64,000 bases of DNA from Brachyhypopomus gauderio (GCF_052324685.1 NC_135212.1:46974825-47038824); one strand, 5' to 3'. Shown: positions 47,305 through 59,508, numbered from the stretch's first letter. Numbers and translations are program-made. Notes: a model not told the origin generated them from the letters alone.

Positions 47305-49132
47305 ATGGAGAAGTATTTAACAGGAATTAAAAGAAAGGCGCAGAGAGAAGAAGATAATGACACCAACAAAAAATCTAAAACGAGGAAATATGATGAAGCG
47401 TATGTAGCGCTTGGCTTTACCGTTAATAATGTGGGAGACGAAGAAAGACCGGTGTGCCTTTTGTGTCTTAAAATGTTGGCAGCGGACAGCATGAAGCCAA
47501 ATAAATTAAGGCGTCACTTAAAGACGGTACACCCCAATCACGCTGACAAGCCGCTTGAGTTTTTTAATCGAAAACGTGACGAATATTTACACCAATCATC
47601 CCGCTTTGTGAAAGCTACTTCAGAAAACCAGCGAGCACTGTTAGCATCTTACAAGGTAGCGTATCAAATTGCTCAGTGTAAAAAACCCCACACCATAGCG
47701 GAGGAGCTGATACTGCCTGCAGCGTTAGACATGGTCTCTGTCATGCTGGATGACAAAAGTGCTGCAAAAATAAAAACTATCCCTCTGTCCAATGACACTG
47801 TTGCCAGACGTATAAATGACATTGCTTACGATCTTCAAGAGCAACTGATAGATAAACTCAAAGACAAACGTTTTGCCCTACAATTTGATGAAGCAACAGA
47901 CAGTAACAAAGATTGTTTGTTTGTGTCTTATGTACGTTTTGATATGACAAACTCCCTGTGTGAGGATCTACTTTTTTGTAAATGTCAGAAACAGAGCCAC
48001 AGCTGAAGAGCTATTCAAAATACTGGACTGTTTTCTGACTGAGAATGGACTAAAATGGGAGAACTGCATTGGTGTTTGCAGTGATGGAGCACAGACCATG
48101 GCAGGGATGAGAAAAGGAGTTCAGGCACTCATCAAAAAGGCCTCACCCAATGCTAAGTGGACACACTGTGTTATACATAGAGAAGCATTGGCTTCAAGGC
48201 ACCTTTCCTCTGAATTAAGTGAGGTTATGACTGACATCATAGGTGTGGTCAATTTTATAAAGACCAGACCACTAAAAACAAGAGTCTTCTCTGCTATCTG
48301 TGAGGAGATGGGAGCTGAACACCAAGCTGTGCTATTTCACAGTGAAGCACGGTGGCTGTCACGAGGAAAAGTTTTGTCCCGAGTTTTTGAGCTCAGAGAG
48401 GAGATAAGAATGTTTTTGGTTCAGGAGCACAAGTATGAAGTTGCAGTAAAATTTGGTGATGAGAACTTCCTGGGGAAATTGGCCTACCTGAGTGACATAT
48501 TTGGAAGGCTTAATGAACTGAATCTCCAGCTTCAAGGGAAAGATAAACACCTCCCTCAGGTAACAGACAAGATCAACTCTTTCACGCGGAAGCTTGCCAT
48601 GTGGGGCAGGCAACTCGATGAAGGAAAAACAAATTCATTCGAGAACCTGCATGAATTTGTTGACACATCTGACTATGATGCCACCTCAGTGATTCCCTGT
48701 ATCAAGCAGCATATATCATCATTGATGGAATTCTTTGAAAAGTACTTCCCTGAAAAAAGTTCCCAGTTTGATTGGGTCCAAGATCCTTTCAATGCACCAG
48801 CTCCTACAGGTTTCAGCTCTGCAGAGGAGGACCAGTTCATTGACATGACATCTGACTCCACATTGAGACTGAGATTCACATCACAGACACTGAGTGAATT
48901 CTGGCTGAGTGTAGAGAGGGAGTATCCACTCTTGGGGCAGAGGGCTATGGGCATCCTTATTCCTTTTGCAACATCATATCTTTGTGAGACTGGCTTCTCT
49001 GCTGTTGCTGCACTAAAGACCATGTACAGGTCCCAGCTAAACATTGAACAGGAGCTGAGAGTGGCAGTGTCATGCTTCAAACCCCGCTTCGAAAACCTGT
49101 GCACTGCAAAACGGGCTCATTGTAGCCATTAG
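47305..49132 (+). pseudogene. ZBED-type hAT transposase, single frameshift
   Basis: The first frame (47305 to about 47990) holds a basic N-terminus, a BED zinc finger (CLLCLK, LRRHLKTVHPNH) and the start of the RNase-H fold (FALQFDEATDSN, first Asp). The frame then shifts at about 47985-47995. The second frame (to 49132) has GVCSDGAQTMAG (second Asp), the helical insertion, and the C-terminal hAT dimerisation block (AMGILIPFATSYLCETGFSA). Together they give about 600 codons, a normal length for a ZBED5-like hAT transposase. Apart from the frameshift I see no lesion. Confidence 0.9.
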
Positions 49133-50091
49133 TTCTGACTCAATTTGATATAAAAAAAAAACAGCACAAATTGTTGCATTGCATGTTTTGTAGGTTTAAA
49201 GTGTTAATATATTGTGCTCCTGAATTAATGTTGCTGATCAAGTTGAATTTATTATTATTTATTGATTTTATTTAATTAAATTGTTTAGTATCAAATGCCA
49301 GTCAGTTCAAAAATGTTTCTAGTTTAAATAGGGATCTCATTTTTTTTTCCATTTCATGCAAACTGATGCACTTCACTTCATGATGCAATTGTTTCTGTTA
49401 CAAATTAAAAATCAAAGTTAATAAAATAATTATTTGTTATTTCTTCAGTGTTAATAAGGACCTTATTAAGGTGTACTTACTTTTATAGATAGGCCTAAAT
49501 GATACTACAGTGGGTGTATAAAAACATTTTTATCCCATTTTGTCATGTATGGGGTTTATACGCCCACAGAATTTACAGTCGCGGCAGATAGTAGTGACTA
49601 GGGTGGTGGTGGAGTGAGTGTGTGTATATGTCTCCCTTTTTTTTGGGGGGGGGCAAAATGTTTTCTTCTTCCTAGGGGGGGCTTAACAGAAAATAATTGA
49701 GAATCACTGGATTAAAAGTATTAGTTTTGTAACAACTGACTGCAAGTACCAAACACTCACATAAGACTGATCTGGTACTCGTTATCTGTAGGCTTTAAGA
49801 CTTAAGTCCGGACCTGGGGCCTCATGTATAAAGACTTGCGTGGATTTCTTACAAAAAATTGGCGTACGTACAAATCCAGAAAATGGCATACGCATAAAAA
49901 AAATCCAGATTTATCAAACCGTGCTTACGCCGGAATCCACGCACATTTCTTTTGTACGTCCCAATCAAAGTGGAATTGAGCGCACACGAGAGTGTGGCTG
50001 ACTCATCCTGTGACATGCCCCCTATAAATATGCAAATTTATTTAAATGTGCCCTGCACCGGTGGCGTTTCTTCTCTGATCTATCACGAAAT

Positions 50092-50488
50092 ATGGCTAAA
50101 CGTGTAAAGAAAAAGAACTTCACTAACTGTGAAGTGGAGACGCTGATTAGTGAAGTAGAGAAGTGAAAGAAATATTTGTTTGGCACGCTGTCCTCGGGCA
50201 TAACGGCCAAGCGTAAAAGGTTGGAGTGGGACAGCGTGCATGAGGCTGTAAATGCTGTGGGGTCTGAAGGGCACACACTGGCTGGAAAAAAAAAAAAAGT
50301 GGTCAGACATCAAGCTGACTACGCATCACCAGAGTGTTACCCAAACAGGCCGTGTACTGACTACGGCTGTCCTGCAATCACAGGACGAGATTGTGAGGGG
50401 AATCGGTGAAATTTCTAGAGACCTAAGAAATATCTGTGATGTGCTCACAAGAATCAGCAACTCAATAAATTCATTCGTTAATAAATGA
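50092..50488 (+). pseudogene. Myb/SANT-like Harbinger protein pseudogene
   Basis: Starts MAKRVKKKNFTNCEVETLI. A TGA appears after about 24 codons, then the frame continues (YLFGTLSSGITAKRKRLEWD). A frameshift in an A run (50286-50298) leads to WSDIKLTTHHQSV and a C-terminal coiled region (IGEISRDLRNICDVLTRIS). It is the DNA-binding partner of Harbinger transposases. Confidence 0.8.
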
Positions 50489-50507
50489 ATACTGTCTCTT
50501 ACCTTTT

Positions 50508-51627
50508 TTATATTGTAGCTATGACATGTTGCCTTGTTCGTATGGAACCTGGGTTAGGCTGTGCATTAATTTGTTGTGGCTCTGGGTCCGCTGGTTGCTC
50601 CACCGCCTCCAACAATAGCACAGCATACCTGTGCGCAACATTGTGCAGGACCCCACATGCCCTCACCATACGACACACATTCTCTGGCCGATACAGTAGC
50701 ATTCCCACGGTCCTGTCCAGCCAGCGCCACCAGCTTTTCAGCTGCCCAATTGCCTTCTCCACGACTGACCGGGTGCGAGAATGGAGAGAATTGTATCTCT
50801 GCTCCCGGTCAGTCTGTGGATTACAAAGGGGGGTCATCAGCCACGTCTTGAGCATGTAGCCGCTGTCTCCTAAGTAATGTAACAATTACCCATGTTTTAA
50901 ATGAATTATTCTAAGCTGGAAATGTCAAATGCTTTTATTTAAATGCTTTAAATGTGTTACTTACCAAGAAGCCACCCGTCACGCACTCTGCCAGCTTGTA
51001 ATCTTATCCCAACTATGCTGTTTGTAAGGATGTGCGAATCATTGGGTTGATCCAGGCCACCGTGCCACTACATTAGTAAGGCACATTTTTGCATCACAGA
51101 TGATTTGCACGTTTATGGAATGAAAGTGCTTTCTATTCACATAAGCAAATTCCTCCTCAGATGGTGCCTTTATAGCAATGTGTGTGCCGTCGATCGCTCC
51201 GATTACATTAGGGAAACCGGCTATCGCTGCAAATTGCGCTTTAATGTTTGCCTGGTCAACCGCATCATACGGGAACTTTATAGACCTCGCTGACATGCAG
51301 ATGATTCCATCCAAAACAGCTGGCATGGCCCGTCTCAAAGATGACTGGGACATCCCCGACCGGTCTGCCAGTTCTCTTTGAAATGAGCCAGTTGCCAGGA
51401 AACCAAGCGTTGTCAGCACCTGTAAAGGAACTGGCAATGCGCGACTCCTCGCGTTTCTCTCTCTAAAAACTGGACCCAACTCGGCACAAGAGGACAGCTC
51501 TTGGAAATCTGAAACGGCTTATAAGCCAGTCATCATCATGTGCCAAAATATCATAATGGTCACGGAAAACGCGCTCTCTGCGAATTCGGCCATTATCAAT
51601 GTCTTCCAGTAATGCCAACGCTGCCAT
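50508..51627 (-). pseudogene. HARBI1-like transposase, best-preserved copy
   Basis: The ATG at 51627 (MAALALLEDIDNGRIRRE) leads to a small deletion and frameshift near 51485 (FPRAVLLC, then LGPVFRERN). A long open part carries the first catalytic Asp (NVIGAIDGTHIAIKAP). A second frameshift at about 51040 (ARWPGSTQ) precedes GWLLG, an intron with GTAAGT and TTAG (about 50879-50974), and the last exon (CNPQTDREQRYNS, ACGVLHNVAHRYA) ending at 50508. The length matches HARBI1-type proteins (about 350 codons). Confidence 0.85.
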
Positions 51628-51725
51628 CTCCCATAAACTCCAGCACATCATTTAATGCATGTTTATATAATCTAGGCTAAGTGGAAACACGTTGAATGAT
51701 TATTTCACTAAGGCAATGACATTTG

Positions 51726-52391
51726 TCACACTTGGAGTACTGCCCAGTGGTTTGGTCAATTGCTGCTGATAAACATCTGAAAAAACTTCAAATTGTACAG
51801 AACAGGGCAGCCAGATTAGCTCTTCATTGTTCTTATCGTGTTAATGTGTGTGAAATGCATAGACAATTATCATGGTTAACTGTGGAAGCTAAATTGAAAT
51901 CTTGTCTTTTGTTATTTATGCATAATGTTATCTGGAAAAATACTCCATATTTCTTTCATGAAAAATTTGTGTTTTCAGGTTTTTGTCATGGGTATAAAAC
52001 ACGTCAAGTGAGCACAGGTCAGCTGGTGGTGCCAAGTCCTAAATCGAATTTTATGAAAAGAACTGTTCTTTATAGGTCTTTCTTGGCTTGGAATATGCTT
52101 CCTATAAACGACAGGTTGATAATTAGTAGATTTACTTTTAAAAAGTTACTTAAACAAAATTTGATTAAGCTTATATGAATGTAGGGGTGTTCTCTGTCTC
52201 TGTCGTTCATTTTGTGCTTAAGTTTTTGGATTTTTTCTGTTTTGTCTTTTTTGTCTTCTGTTGAATTTGTCTGATTTATGTTAATTTCTGATTGATTGTT
52301 TATTTCAATTGATTTTGTTTCTCTGTGGACCCCAGGAATACTAGCGACCACATTGTGGAAGCTAATGGGGATCCTAATAAAGAATAAAGAA
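51726..52391 (+). mobile_element. 5'-truncated non-LTR retrotransposon fragment
   Basis: Open frame to 52178 with the C-terminal end of a reverse-transcriptase protein (LEYCPVVWS, KLQIVQNRAARLAL, SFLAWNMLPI). A 3' UTR ends in ATGGGGATCCTAATAAAGAA. It is inserted inside the Harbinger; a short duplication TTGTC is likely. The clade is uncertain. Confidence 0.8.
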
Positions 52392-53440
52392 TTGTCCGAT
52401 TAATTTACTATTTAATTGTCTGATTAATTTACTTTATTTTAACTAATAAGGGCTTACTGCAATGTGTGCGTGAAGGATATCTTAATAGTTGTAATTTCAA
52501 TGCATCACCTCTAAGTGTCGCTAATTGACGTACATCTGACCGTTTGCGTGAAACATAGCATACGCAATGTTTTTGTGCATACGCACCGTTCGTACATGAG
52601 GCCCCTGCACACCGAGGGCCAGAACTCTATTGGACCATGATACTTGACATGATGCTTTGTGTTTTGTTTTTCTTTATCACGTTCAATTTATAGATATTTG
52701 ATATCATGAATGTTACCCAGAAAAAGAATATTATGGCAAATTAACCCATAAGATACCACGGTGACAAATATGTTACAAACACTTTAAATGGTCGGTGTGT
52801 TCCTTATAAGTTAATCCTTCATTTTAACTCATACTATCCCTAAGTGACACACAGGACACTTCCTGGATGCAGTCATGTGACAGTTGTGAATTTGTTTGTA
52901 CATGTGACCTCATTTCCAAAATGGTGGTGTGCTTGATTGGCACAATACACAAAATCTGCTCATTTTAAAAATGCCTGATTTTGTTTATAAAAGGTATGTT
53001 CCAGCCCATTTAATTATTCTATCTTTTTAATAACATGTCCTATATTACATATATTCTGTTTTGACCCAATTTCTTGAACAAAATTATGAAAAAGAAGTTA
53101 GGAAAAGGTTCTTGTGACATATATGTCACATGGGGATTTTAACCTTCAGAGTTATGTAAAATGCCATGTGACATATGTCACAATAAGAAAAATGCTAATA
53201 AGAATCAATTAATTCAATTGTTTTCAATCAATATTTTCTGATGATGTTCAATTCAAGGCATATTTAAACAAATATAAACCTAAAATCAAATTAATTTCAG
53301 ATAAATTTAGTATTAAAATTTATTATTAAACAATTATTGCATAACAGTATATCACTCCATGGTTTTATGTGACATTTAACACAAATAAGACTTTTACTGT
53401 ATGTTGACCGTATTTCAACATAATTTTAATGATTTGTAGT

Positions 53441-53565
53441 ATGAATTCCAATAAGCGATACAGTGTTCAGGATTTACTCAATATCATCACTGGAGATGAC
53501 AGTGAGTTTGAGGGATGTGAAGAGAGCTCAGATGAAGACCCTGAAGAACCACAACCACAATTACA

Positions 53566-53570
<5 letters not shown>
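53441..53570 (+). pseudogene. N-terminus of a piggyBac-type transposase
   Basis: The ATG at 53441 begins [20 protein letters not shown] and continues into an acidic stretch ([11 protein letters not shown]), the usual start of PGBD-type proteins. The frame then enters the CA repeat. The DDE core is absent. Confidence 0.55.
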
Positions 53571-53596
<26 letters not shown>

Positions 53597-53829
53597 GTCA
53601 CAGACACAGTCCCCCACACACAGTCCCACACACAGACGCTGACACACAGACGCTGACACACAGACGCTGACACACACACAGACGCTGACACACACACAGA
53701 CGCTGACACACACACACAGACGCTGACACACACACACAGACGCTGACACACACACACAGACGCTGACACACACACACAGTCACACACACAGACGCTGACA
53801 CACACACACAGTCACACACACACACACAG

Positions 53830-53861
<32 letters not shown>

Positions 53862-54362
53862 ACACACAGACACACACACAGACACAGACACACACACAGA
53901 CACAGACACACACAGACACAGACACACACACAGACACAGACACAGACACACACACAGACACAGACACACACACAGACACAGACACACACACAGACACACA
54001 CACACACAGAGTCACACACACACAGAGTCACACACACACAGAGTCACACACACACACAGAGTCACACACACACACAGAGTCACACACACACACAGAGTCA
54101 CACACACACACAGAGTCACACACACACACACACACACAGAGTCACACACACACACACACACACAGAGTCACACACACACACAGAGTCACACACACAGACA
54201 CAGCATCTCTCTCTCTCACACACACACAGACACACATACACAGCATCTCTCTCTCTCTCTCACACCCACACACACACAGACAGTCACAAACACACACAGT
54301 CACACATACACAGCATCTCACACACACACACACACACACAAACACACACAGTCACACACACA
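53571..54362. repeat. CA-rich compound micro/minisatellite, ~790 bp
   Basis: CACACA runs alternate with regularly spaced GACGCTGA, GACA and GAGTCA words, giving higher-order periods of about 14-24 bp. All ORFs through it (Cys/Val-rich on the minus strand) are artefacts. Confidence 0.97.
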
Positions 54363-54971
54363 ATATGATATAAAAACTGCAAACCGTATAAAATTACATG
54401 TTAACAAATACATTTGAAAAATAATATTGTTAGTTTTAACCAGCAGTGTTATAAACGCAAATAAAAGGGAAAATCTGATTTACTAAGAAAAAACTCAAGT
54501 CAACAAATCAACTTGATGTATTTTCAGACTAGGAATAAATATACCACAAAGACCCGATGTGACATATTTGTAACATTACAGATCTTTGATACTAAAAGGT
54601 AAAATCTCAAAAACAAATTCAGAAATGTGTTCCTTGTAGTCCATTCAGTCGGTTTTCAATCCCACATAATTTTCCATTAAGGTGATCTGGGTCTGGGATC
54701 TTATGGGTTAAAGTGGTTCATAATAAATTGTAAACTGAATGGGGTCTATCGTTTAATGGCAATACACAATTGCAATAAATTGTAGTTTAATTGACTACAA
54801 TTGTTTAATTACAAAATTGCCTACAATTGTTTTTTTTTTTTAACACAAATAACTGGACTGATAAATTGTCAAAATTTGCACAATCATTTGCACCATCAAA
54901 TTATTATTTTCACATTGTATTATTTTAAGGATTAGATGTACATGATCACAGTTACTGATTTTCTGGTAGCC

Positions 54972-55330
54972 TATTCCACTCAGCAGTAGCATATTCCATC
55001 CAGCAGTGCTATATCGGACTCAGCAGTGGCATATTCCAACCGGGCCATGGTACTGCACTCAGCAGTGTCATATTCCACTCAACAGTGGCATATCTGACTT
55101 AGCAGTGGCATATTACGCTCGGCAGCGGCATATCTGACTTAGCAGTTGCATATTACACTCGGTAGTGTCATATTACGCTCGGTAGTGACATATTACGCTC
55201 GGTAGTGGCATATTAGCAATGGCATATTACGCTCGGTAGTGGCATATTACGTTCGGTAGTGGCATATTAGTAGTGGCATTTTACGCTGGTAGTGGCATAT
55301 TCCGCTCGGGTATATCGCACTTAGCTGTAC
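54972..55330. repeat. Minisatellite, ~20-bp unit
   Basis: About 16-18 diverged copies of a unit like AGTGGCATATTACGCTCGGT, better ordered toward the right. The word AGTGGCATA recurs at about 55456 and 55524, close to the zinc-finger pseudogene. Confidence 0.85.
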
Positions 55331-55535
55331 GTTTCCTAAAGGTACACTACTACCTCAGGTAACGTTAGCTTAGCCTTTTAGCCTAATGTTTTTTTCTTTC
55401 GGAAACTTTATAAAGTGGGAAAGTCCACTAAAAGTCGAGTATATTGCCCTTAGACAGTGGCATATACCAAAGGACACCGGAAGTGCCAGTGGCACGTGAA
55501 ACGTCATTTCCTTTTATGCCAGTGGCATAAAAACG

Positions 55536-56483
55536 TCACATGCCAGTCCACAAAATGCTGCTACCCCTTCTCCACACAAGAGGGTCTTTAAGTAGAGCTT
55601 TCAAAGTCTCTTTGATTGGGATATACTGCGCAAACTGTTCCTTATGGTTTTCATCAGTCCCTAAACTAATAGCTTGAGGATGCACATAAGAAAACTTTGT
55701 CTGAAAATATTGCCTTCTCAAATACTCAGTAGCAATTGCAGGGCTACAGGATTGATGCAAACTTGTGTCATTTACACTTGTCAAGACATCTGTCAAGTTT
55801 GTATTAGCTTGTAGGGCACCTTTAATTTGATTTATTGTGTACTTGTGACCCACATCATTGAGACTGTTTACTTCCTCCACAATCATCTATATAGTGGAGG
55901 AAGGTACAAGGTACTTGGCCTGCAACTTCATGGAAAACATGCACACATTTCTCATATATAACCCATTCATATTAACTGGGTCCAGGGTATCCTCAGGCTC
56001 ATCATGTATTACACTTTCATCTGACTGACACTGAGAAAACTGAAGACTGGCTAGCCACAGAATGAACAAAATGTACATCCAAGACTTGCATAGGTGTAGC
56101 ATTTTTATGTTTTCTACAAATGTGTGCACTAAAAGATGACCTTGATGAAAATGGTTTGCTGCAACCTTTGAATGGGCACTGCACAACTTTGAAACATGAG
56201 ACTTCAAATGGTCTAAAAGATCTTTCAGATCAACACATTGTTTCTGGCAATTACATTTTTCACATTTCAGTAAGCCCTGTAATGGTTCATACTCTGGCTG
56301 TTTATGGTGGCGATAAATGTGACTTTTAAAGGAGTTATATTTGGTAAACCTTAATTTGCAGCCAACTATACAGCAGGCATATGTACCATGTGTTTCATGC
56401 TTATGCAATTCTTGATGATTTACATATCCTTTCACTGTTTTCAAAGAAATGCCACATGTGAAAACTTCAACATGACTCGTCAT
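55536..56483 (-). pseudogene. C2H2 zinc-finger gene, frameshifted
   Basis: Starts at the ATG at 56483 (MTSHVEVFTCGISLKTVKGY). Several C2H2-like fingers follow (CCIVGCKLRFTKYNSFKSH; VQCPFKGCSKPFSSRSSF; HICRKHK). A C-terminal part (LYMRNVCMFSMKLQAKYLVP, FSYVHPQAISLGTDENH, QYIPIKETLKALLKDP) matches a widespread uncharacterised teleost family, from memory. Lesions are frameshifts near 56190 and 56030 and an in-frame TAG at about 55887. No introns are visible across these parts. Confidence 0.75.
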
Positions 56484-56584
56484 GCTGCAATCCAAGCTTA
56501 CTTGAGTGTAATGCTGGAGCGTGGAGACTTCTGGCAGTTGTAATGTTTATTCCAGGAGCCTCAGTTAGCTAGCAAACGTCCCAA

Positions 56585-56827
56585 TTACTGGTACTGCAGC
56601 TGTGGGGAAAAAGTGACAAAAGTGAGTTTGCAAATGCTTGAGTCTAGTAAATAAAAATCATAACGGTTAACAGCGGCTAACACAGAATCATCTATGGTTG
56701 GTCTAACTTTACCTGTACAAGGACAGCCACAAATACAACCTAACACATTCCTACAAAAATAATGTACATAACCTTCGCAATACGGCTTCCCAAAAAGTTT
56801 TGCTAACTTTTCAAATAGCAGATACAA
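56585..56827 (-). other. Unassigned ORF upstream of the zinc-finger pseudogene
   Basis: 80 codons, Cys-rich in the middle (YFCRNVLGCICGCPC). No family recognised. It may be an upstream exon of the same gene or chance. Confidence 0.25.
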
Positions 56828-56844
56828 CTTAGCTAGTGAGCTAT

Positions 56845-56980
56845 GTTCCCTAGCAAGGTGCTAAGTCCCCTAGCAAGGTGCTAAGTCCCCTAGCAAGGTG
56901 CTAAGTCCCCTAGTAAGGTGCTAGGCCCTTGGCTAGGTGCTATGTTCTTTAGCTAGGTCCTCCGGCTAGATGCTAGCTAA
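56845..56980. repeat. Minisatellite, ~20-bp unit
   Basis: Four near-identical copies of CCTAGCAAGGTGCTAAGTCC followed by more degenerate copies (GGCTAGGTGCTATG, AGCTAGGTCCT). Confidence 0.9.
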
Positions 56981-57387
56981 TTAATGTAACGTTAACCAAT
57001 ATAATGCGCTGTTTTTGGTAGGCAATCAAAATGTACACCCCTAAGTAGGATTCAGACGTTTGCAATATTTTATTCGAGTACTTAAGTTCTTAGTTTACCT
57101 CACAAACGCGATGCTCTCTCTCCTGGAACACGCGTGAACAGTGCAGCTGCTGTCTCCATTATGGTTTGCTTCCCGGTGCAACGAGCTTTTGACTCTGATT
57201 GGCTGCAAATCAATTGCCCAGAAAATAATTTGCTAAAAACAGAAGTGTTCAGCATTCTGTCGGCAGAATTCGTTTGACATTTATTTCCAATCAAATTCAC
57301 ATTTAAAATAAACAAACAAATAAAATATTATATAAGAATTATTTATTATGCATAGAATCATTTTTTAAATATATAGACTTAAATTAA

Positions 57388-58312
57388 CCCTATAAGACCT
57401 GACACATAAAATAATCATTTAAAAATTCCAATTTATTTAAAATCATGCATTTTTTTGTTAACCTTTAACTAAAAATCACAATTTTTTTATTTTTGGATAA
57501 CATATATCCTTAATGTATCACATATGATAAAGTAGGGATTTGCGTTTACGTATGGAATCTATTTAAACATTCTATAAAACAATGTGTCTGTGATTTCTGT
57601 GATACTGGATGCAGCATTTATTCTCTTTTATTCTCTTTTATTTATTATATCAGTTAAAACGTTTTTAATGAAAACAGATTTCATGAAGTTAACAAAATAA
57701 TTTTCAAACAAGTCTTTTTCTTTCAAAACGTAAAATCTGAGCCAACACATCCTGTACACTCAATATTTTGTACATCTAAAGGAAAAAAATAGAATTTCTG
57801 TAATATAAATAATAGTTAGAAGCCTTGCTTAATGTGTATTACTTTTTTTCTAATGTATTATTTGAATTGGCATATTTATGTATTTATTTATCAACATTCA
57901 ACAAATAACTAATTGCAATAATACCTGGAGAATCAAATCTGATACGCATATTCTCAAACTCAAATTAGGATAATTTGTGTTTTTTTAAAACATCAAAAAG
58001 TTATTTTAGTGCCCTTAATGCTCATATTCACATATGTAATAAACTTTATATTTGTATCATACCTTAGACTGCCTAAATTGATCACAATTCGCTTGAAACT
58101 TTCCCACAACTCCTCACGATGCTAGCTGCCAAAACTCTATGGTACAAAAAACCGCATTCAAACACTTGTACTTCACTCATTGTCCAATGGGGGCTCAAAA
58201 ACAGTTATTGGAAGAGATGTACATTTCTATTGGTAATTTTTTATGCGATAGCTTTTGAAAGAGATGGGTCCAAATATCACTTATCATATATGATATGGAA
58301 GGCTTTACAGGG
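57388..58312. mobile_element. piggyBac-like MITE, 925 bp
   Basis: The ends CCCTATAAGACCT and AGGCTTTACAGGG are imperfect inverted repeats flanked by TTAA (57384-57387, 58313-58316). It is AT-rich with no transposase. The ends resemble, but are not the same as, those at 52745. Confidence 0.75.
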
Positions 58313-58316
58313 TTAA

Positions 58317-59070
58317 GAGTATTTTATATTATAATATGAATTTTACATGAAGGTATTCACAATACGATGGAAGACCATGGCCCAATTCCAGGCCTGTTGC
58401 TCTGTTGCTATAAATATATATATAACATATATAAACATGTTTGTACAAACACACATACATATATTAATTTATGTTCTGTTTTGGATGCTGATGATATCCT
58501 GGTAACCCAGTACAAATCAGTATAGACAAGCTAAGAACAATATTGGCAAATTTGCTTTCAGTATTTTTCATTTTGAAAGCTGTTTGCAGGTTGTTACTTG
58601 GACTTGAAAGTGCCTGTAGATAACAGTAGATAACAATTTTTATAACGTGAAAATCACATATTTAACATGTCAAAACTTAAATTAAAACATGCATCAATGT
58701 TGTCTTGTAATATTTCCTTGCAATTATGCATTTTATTAACAGTATTGTAATGTATTGACAGTGATATATCACCATAACAAAATATATTTTTGTAAAATTC
58801 CAGAAGATTCTATTACTTTGTCTCAATAAGATTAATCAAGATTACTTTCTTTTTACAGTTTGTTTAGTTAAAATTATTATATAAAAATAGTTTAAAAACA
58901 GATTTATAATGTATTTAATTTATAGAGATTTTTCTTGTTAAATCACATGACATTTTTAAATAAACAGTTTGTTCTGGTAATTGTAATACACTTTCCCTGC
59001 CATTTTAAAATACAGGAAAAATTGTAAAATTTATTGGGAAAAACTTGTAAAAAACCTGTTTTTTTTTTTT
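58317..59070. other. AT-rich stretch, no gene seen
   Basis: No coding, repeat or structural signal that I can support, apart from an A/T-rich composition and a T run at 59060-59076. Confidence 0.5.
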
Positions 59071-59076
59071 TTTTTA

Positions 59077-59508
59077 TAAGCATCTCCAGGTCTCCAGATC
59101 TGAACCTGATCGAAAATCTGTGGAGACACCTGAAACTCTGTGTTGCCCAGCGACAGCTTAGAAACCTCAAGGATCTGGAGAAGATCTCTATGGAGGAGTG
59201 GCCCAAAATCCCTGCTGTAGTGTGTGCAAACCTTGTAAAGAACTACAGGAAAGATCTTACTTCTGTAATCGCAAACAAAGGTTTCTGTACCAAGTATTAA
59301 GTTTTGTTTTTCTGATGTATCAAATACTTATTTCCTGCAATAAAATGCAAATTAATAATTTAAAAGTCATTCAGTGTGATTTTCTGGATTTTGTTTTTAG
59401 ATTCCATCACTCACATTTGAAGAGCACCTATGATAAAAATTACAGATTTCTACATGCATTGCAAGTGTGAAAACCAGCAAAATCTGCAGCGTATCAAATA
59501 CTTGTTAA
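59077..59508 (+). mobile_element. Tc1-like transposon 3' fragment
   Basis: It contains the end of a transposase and its 3' flank (CACTCACATTTGAAGAGCAC). Neither terminal repeat is complete. A second 3' flank of the same family is at 63511-63648. Confidence 0.85.
59080..59300 (+). pseudogene. C-terminus of a Tc1 transposase
   Basis: Reads [17 protein letters not shown], including the Glu of the DD34E triad, and ends NKGFCTKY followed by a stop. Everything N-terminal is missing. Confidence 0.9.

Larger units (their letters stand above)
46285..49709 (+). mobile_element. Autonomous-type hAT transposon, 3425 bp
   Basis: The ends CAGTGCTTCTCAAATAG and AATTGAGAATCACTG are flanked by the exact 8-bp duplication GATTAAAA (46277-46284, 49710-49717). 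It encodes a BED-finger transposase with one frameshift and carries a nested MITE in its 5' region. Confidence 0.95.
49817..52604 (-). mobile_element. Second PIF/Harbinger element
   Basis: The ends GGGCCTCATGTA and TACATGAGGCCC, with CTG flanks (49814-49816, 52605-52607), match the array elements in the opposite orientation. It is larger because of a LINE fragment at 51726-52391. Confidence 0.9.
52745..54707 (+). mobile_element. piggyBac-like element, mostly decayed
   Basis: The termini CCCATAAGATACC and GGATCTTATGGG are inverted and flanked by TTAA (52741-52744, 54708-54711), the hallmark of piggyBac. Inside are subterminal TGTGACATAT words, the start of a transposase-like ORF and a CA-rich repeat. 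No catalytic domain is left. Confidence 0.82.

Noticed and set aside
53467-54345. Long Cys/Val-rich ORFs on the minus strand
   Set aside because: Pure translation of the CA-rich repeat.
53571-54362. CRISPR-like regular spacing of repeats
   Set aside because: Spacers are themselves CA repeats, the genome is a vertebrate, and no cas-like genes exist here.
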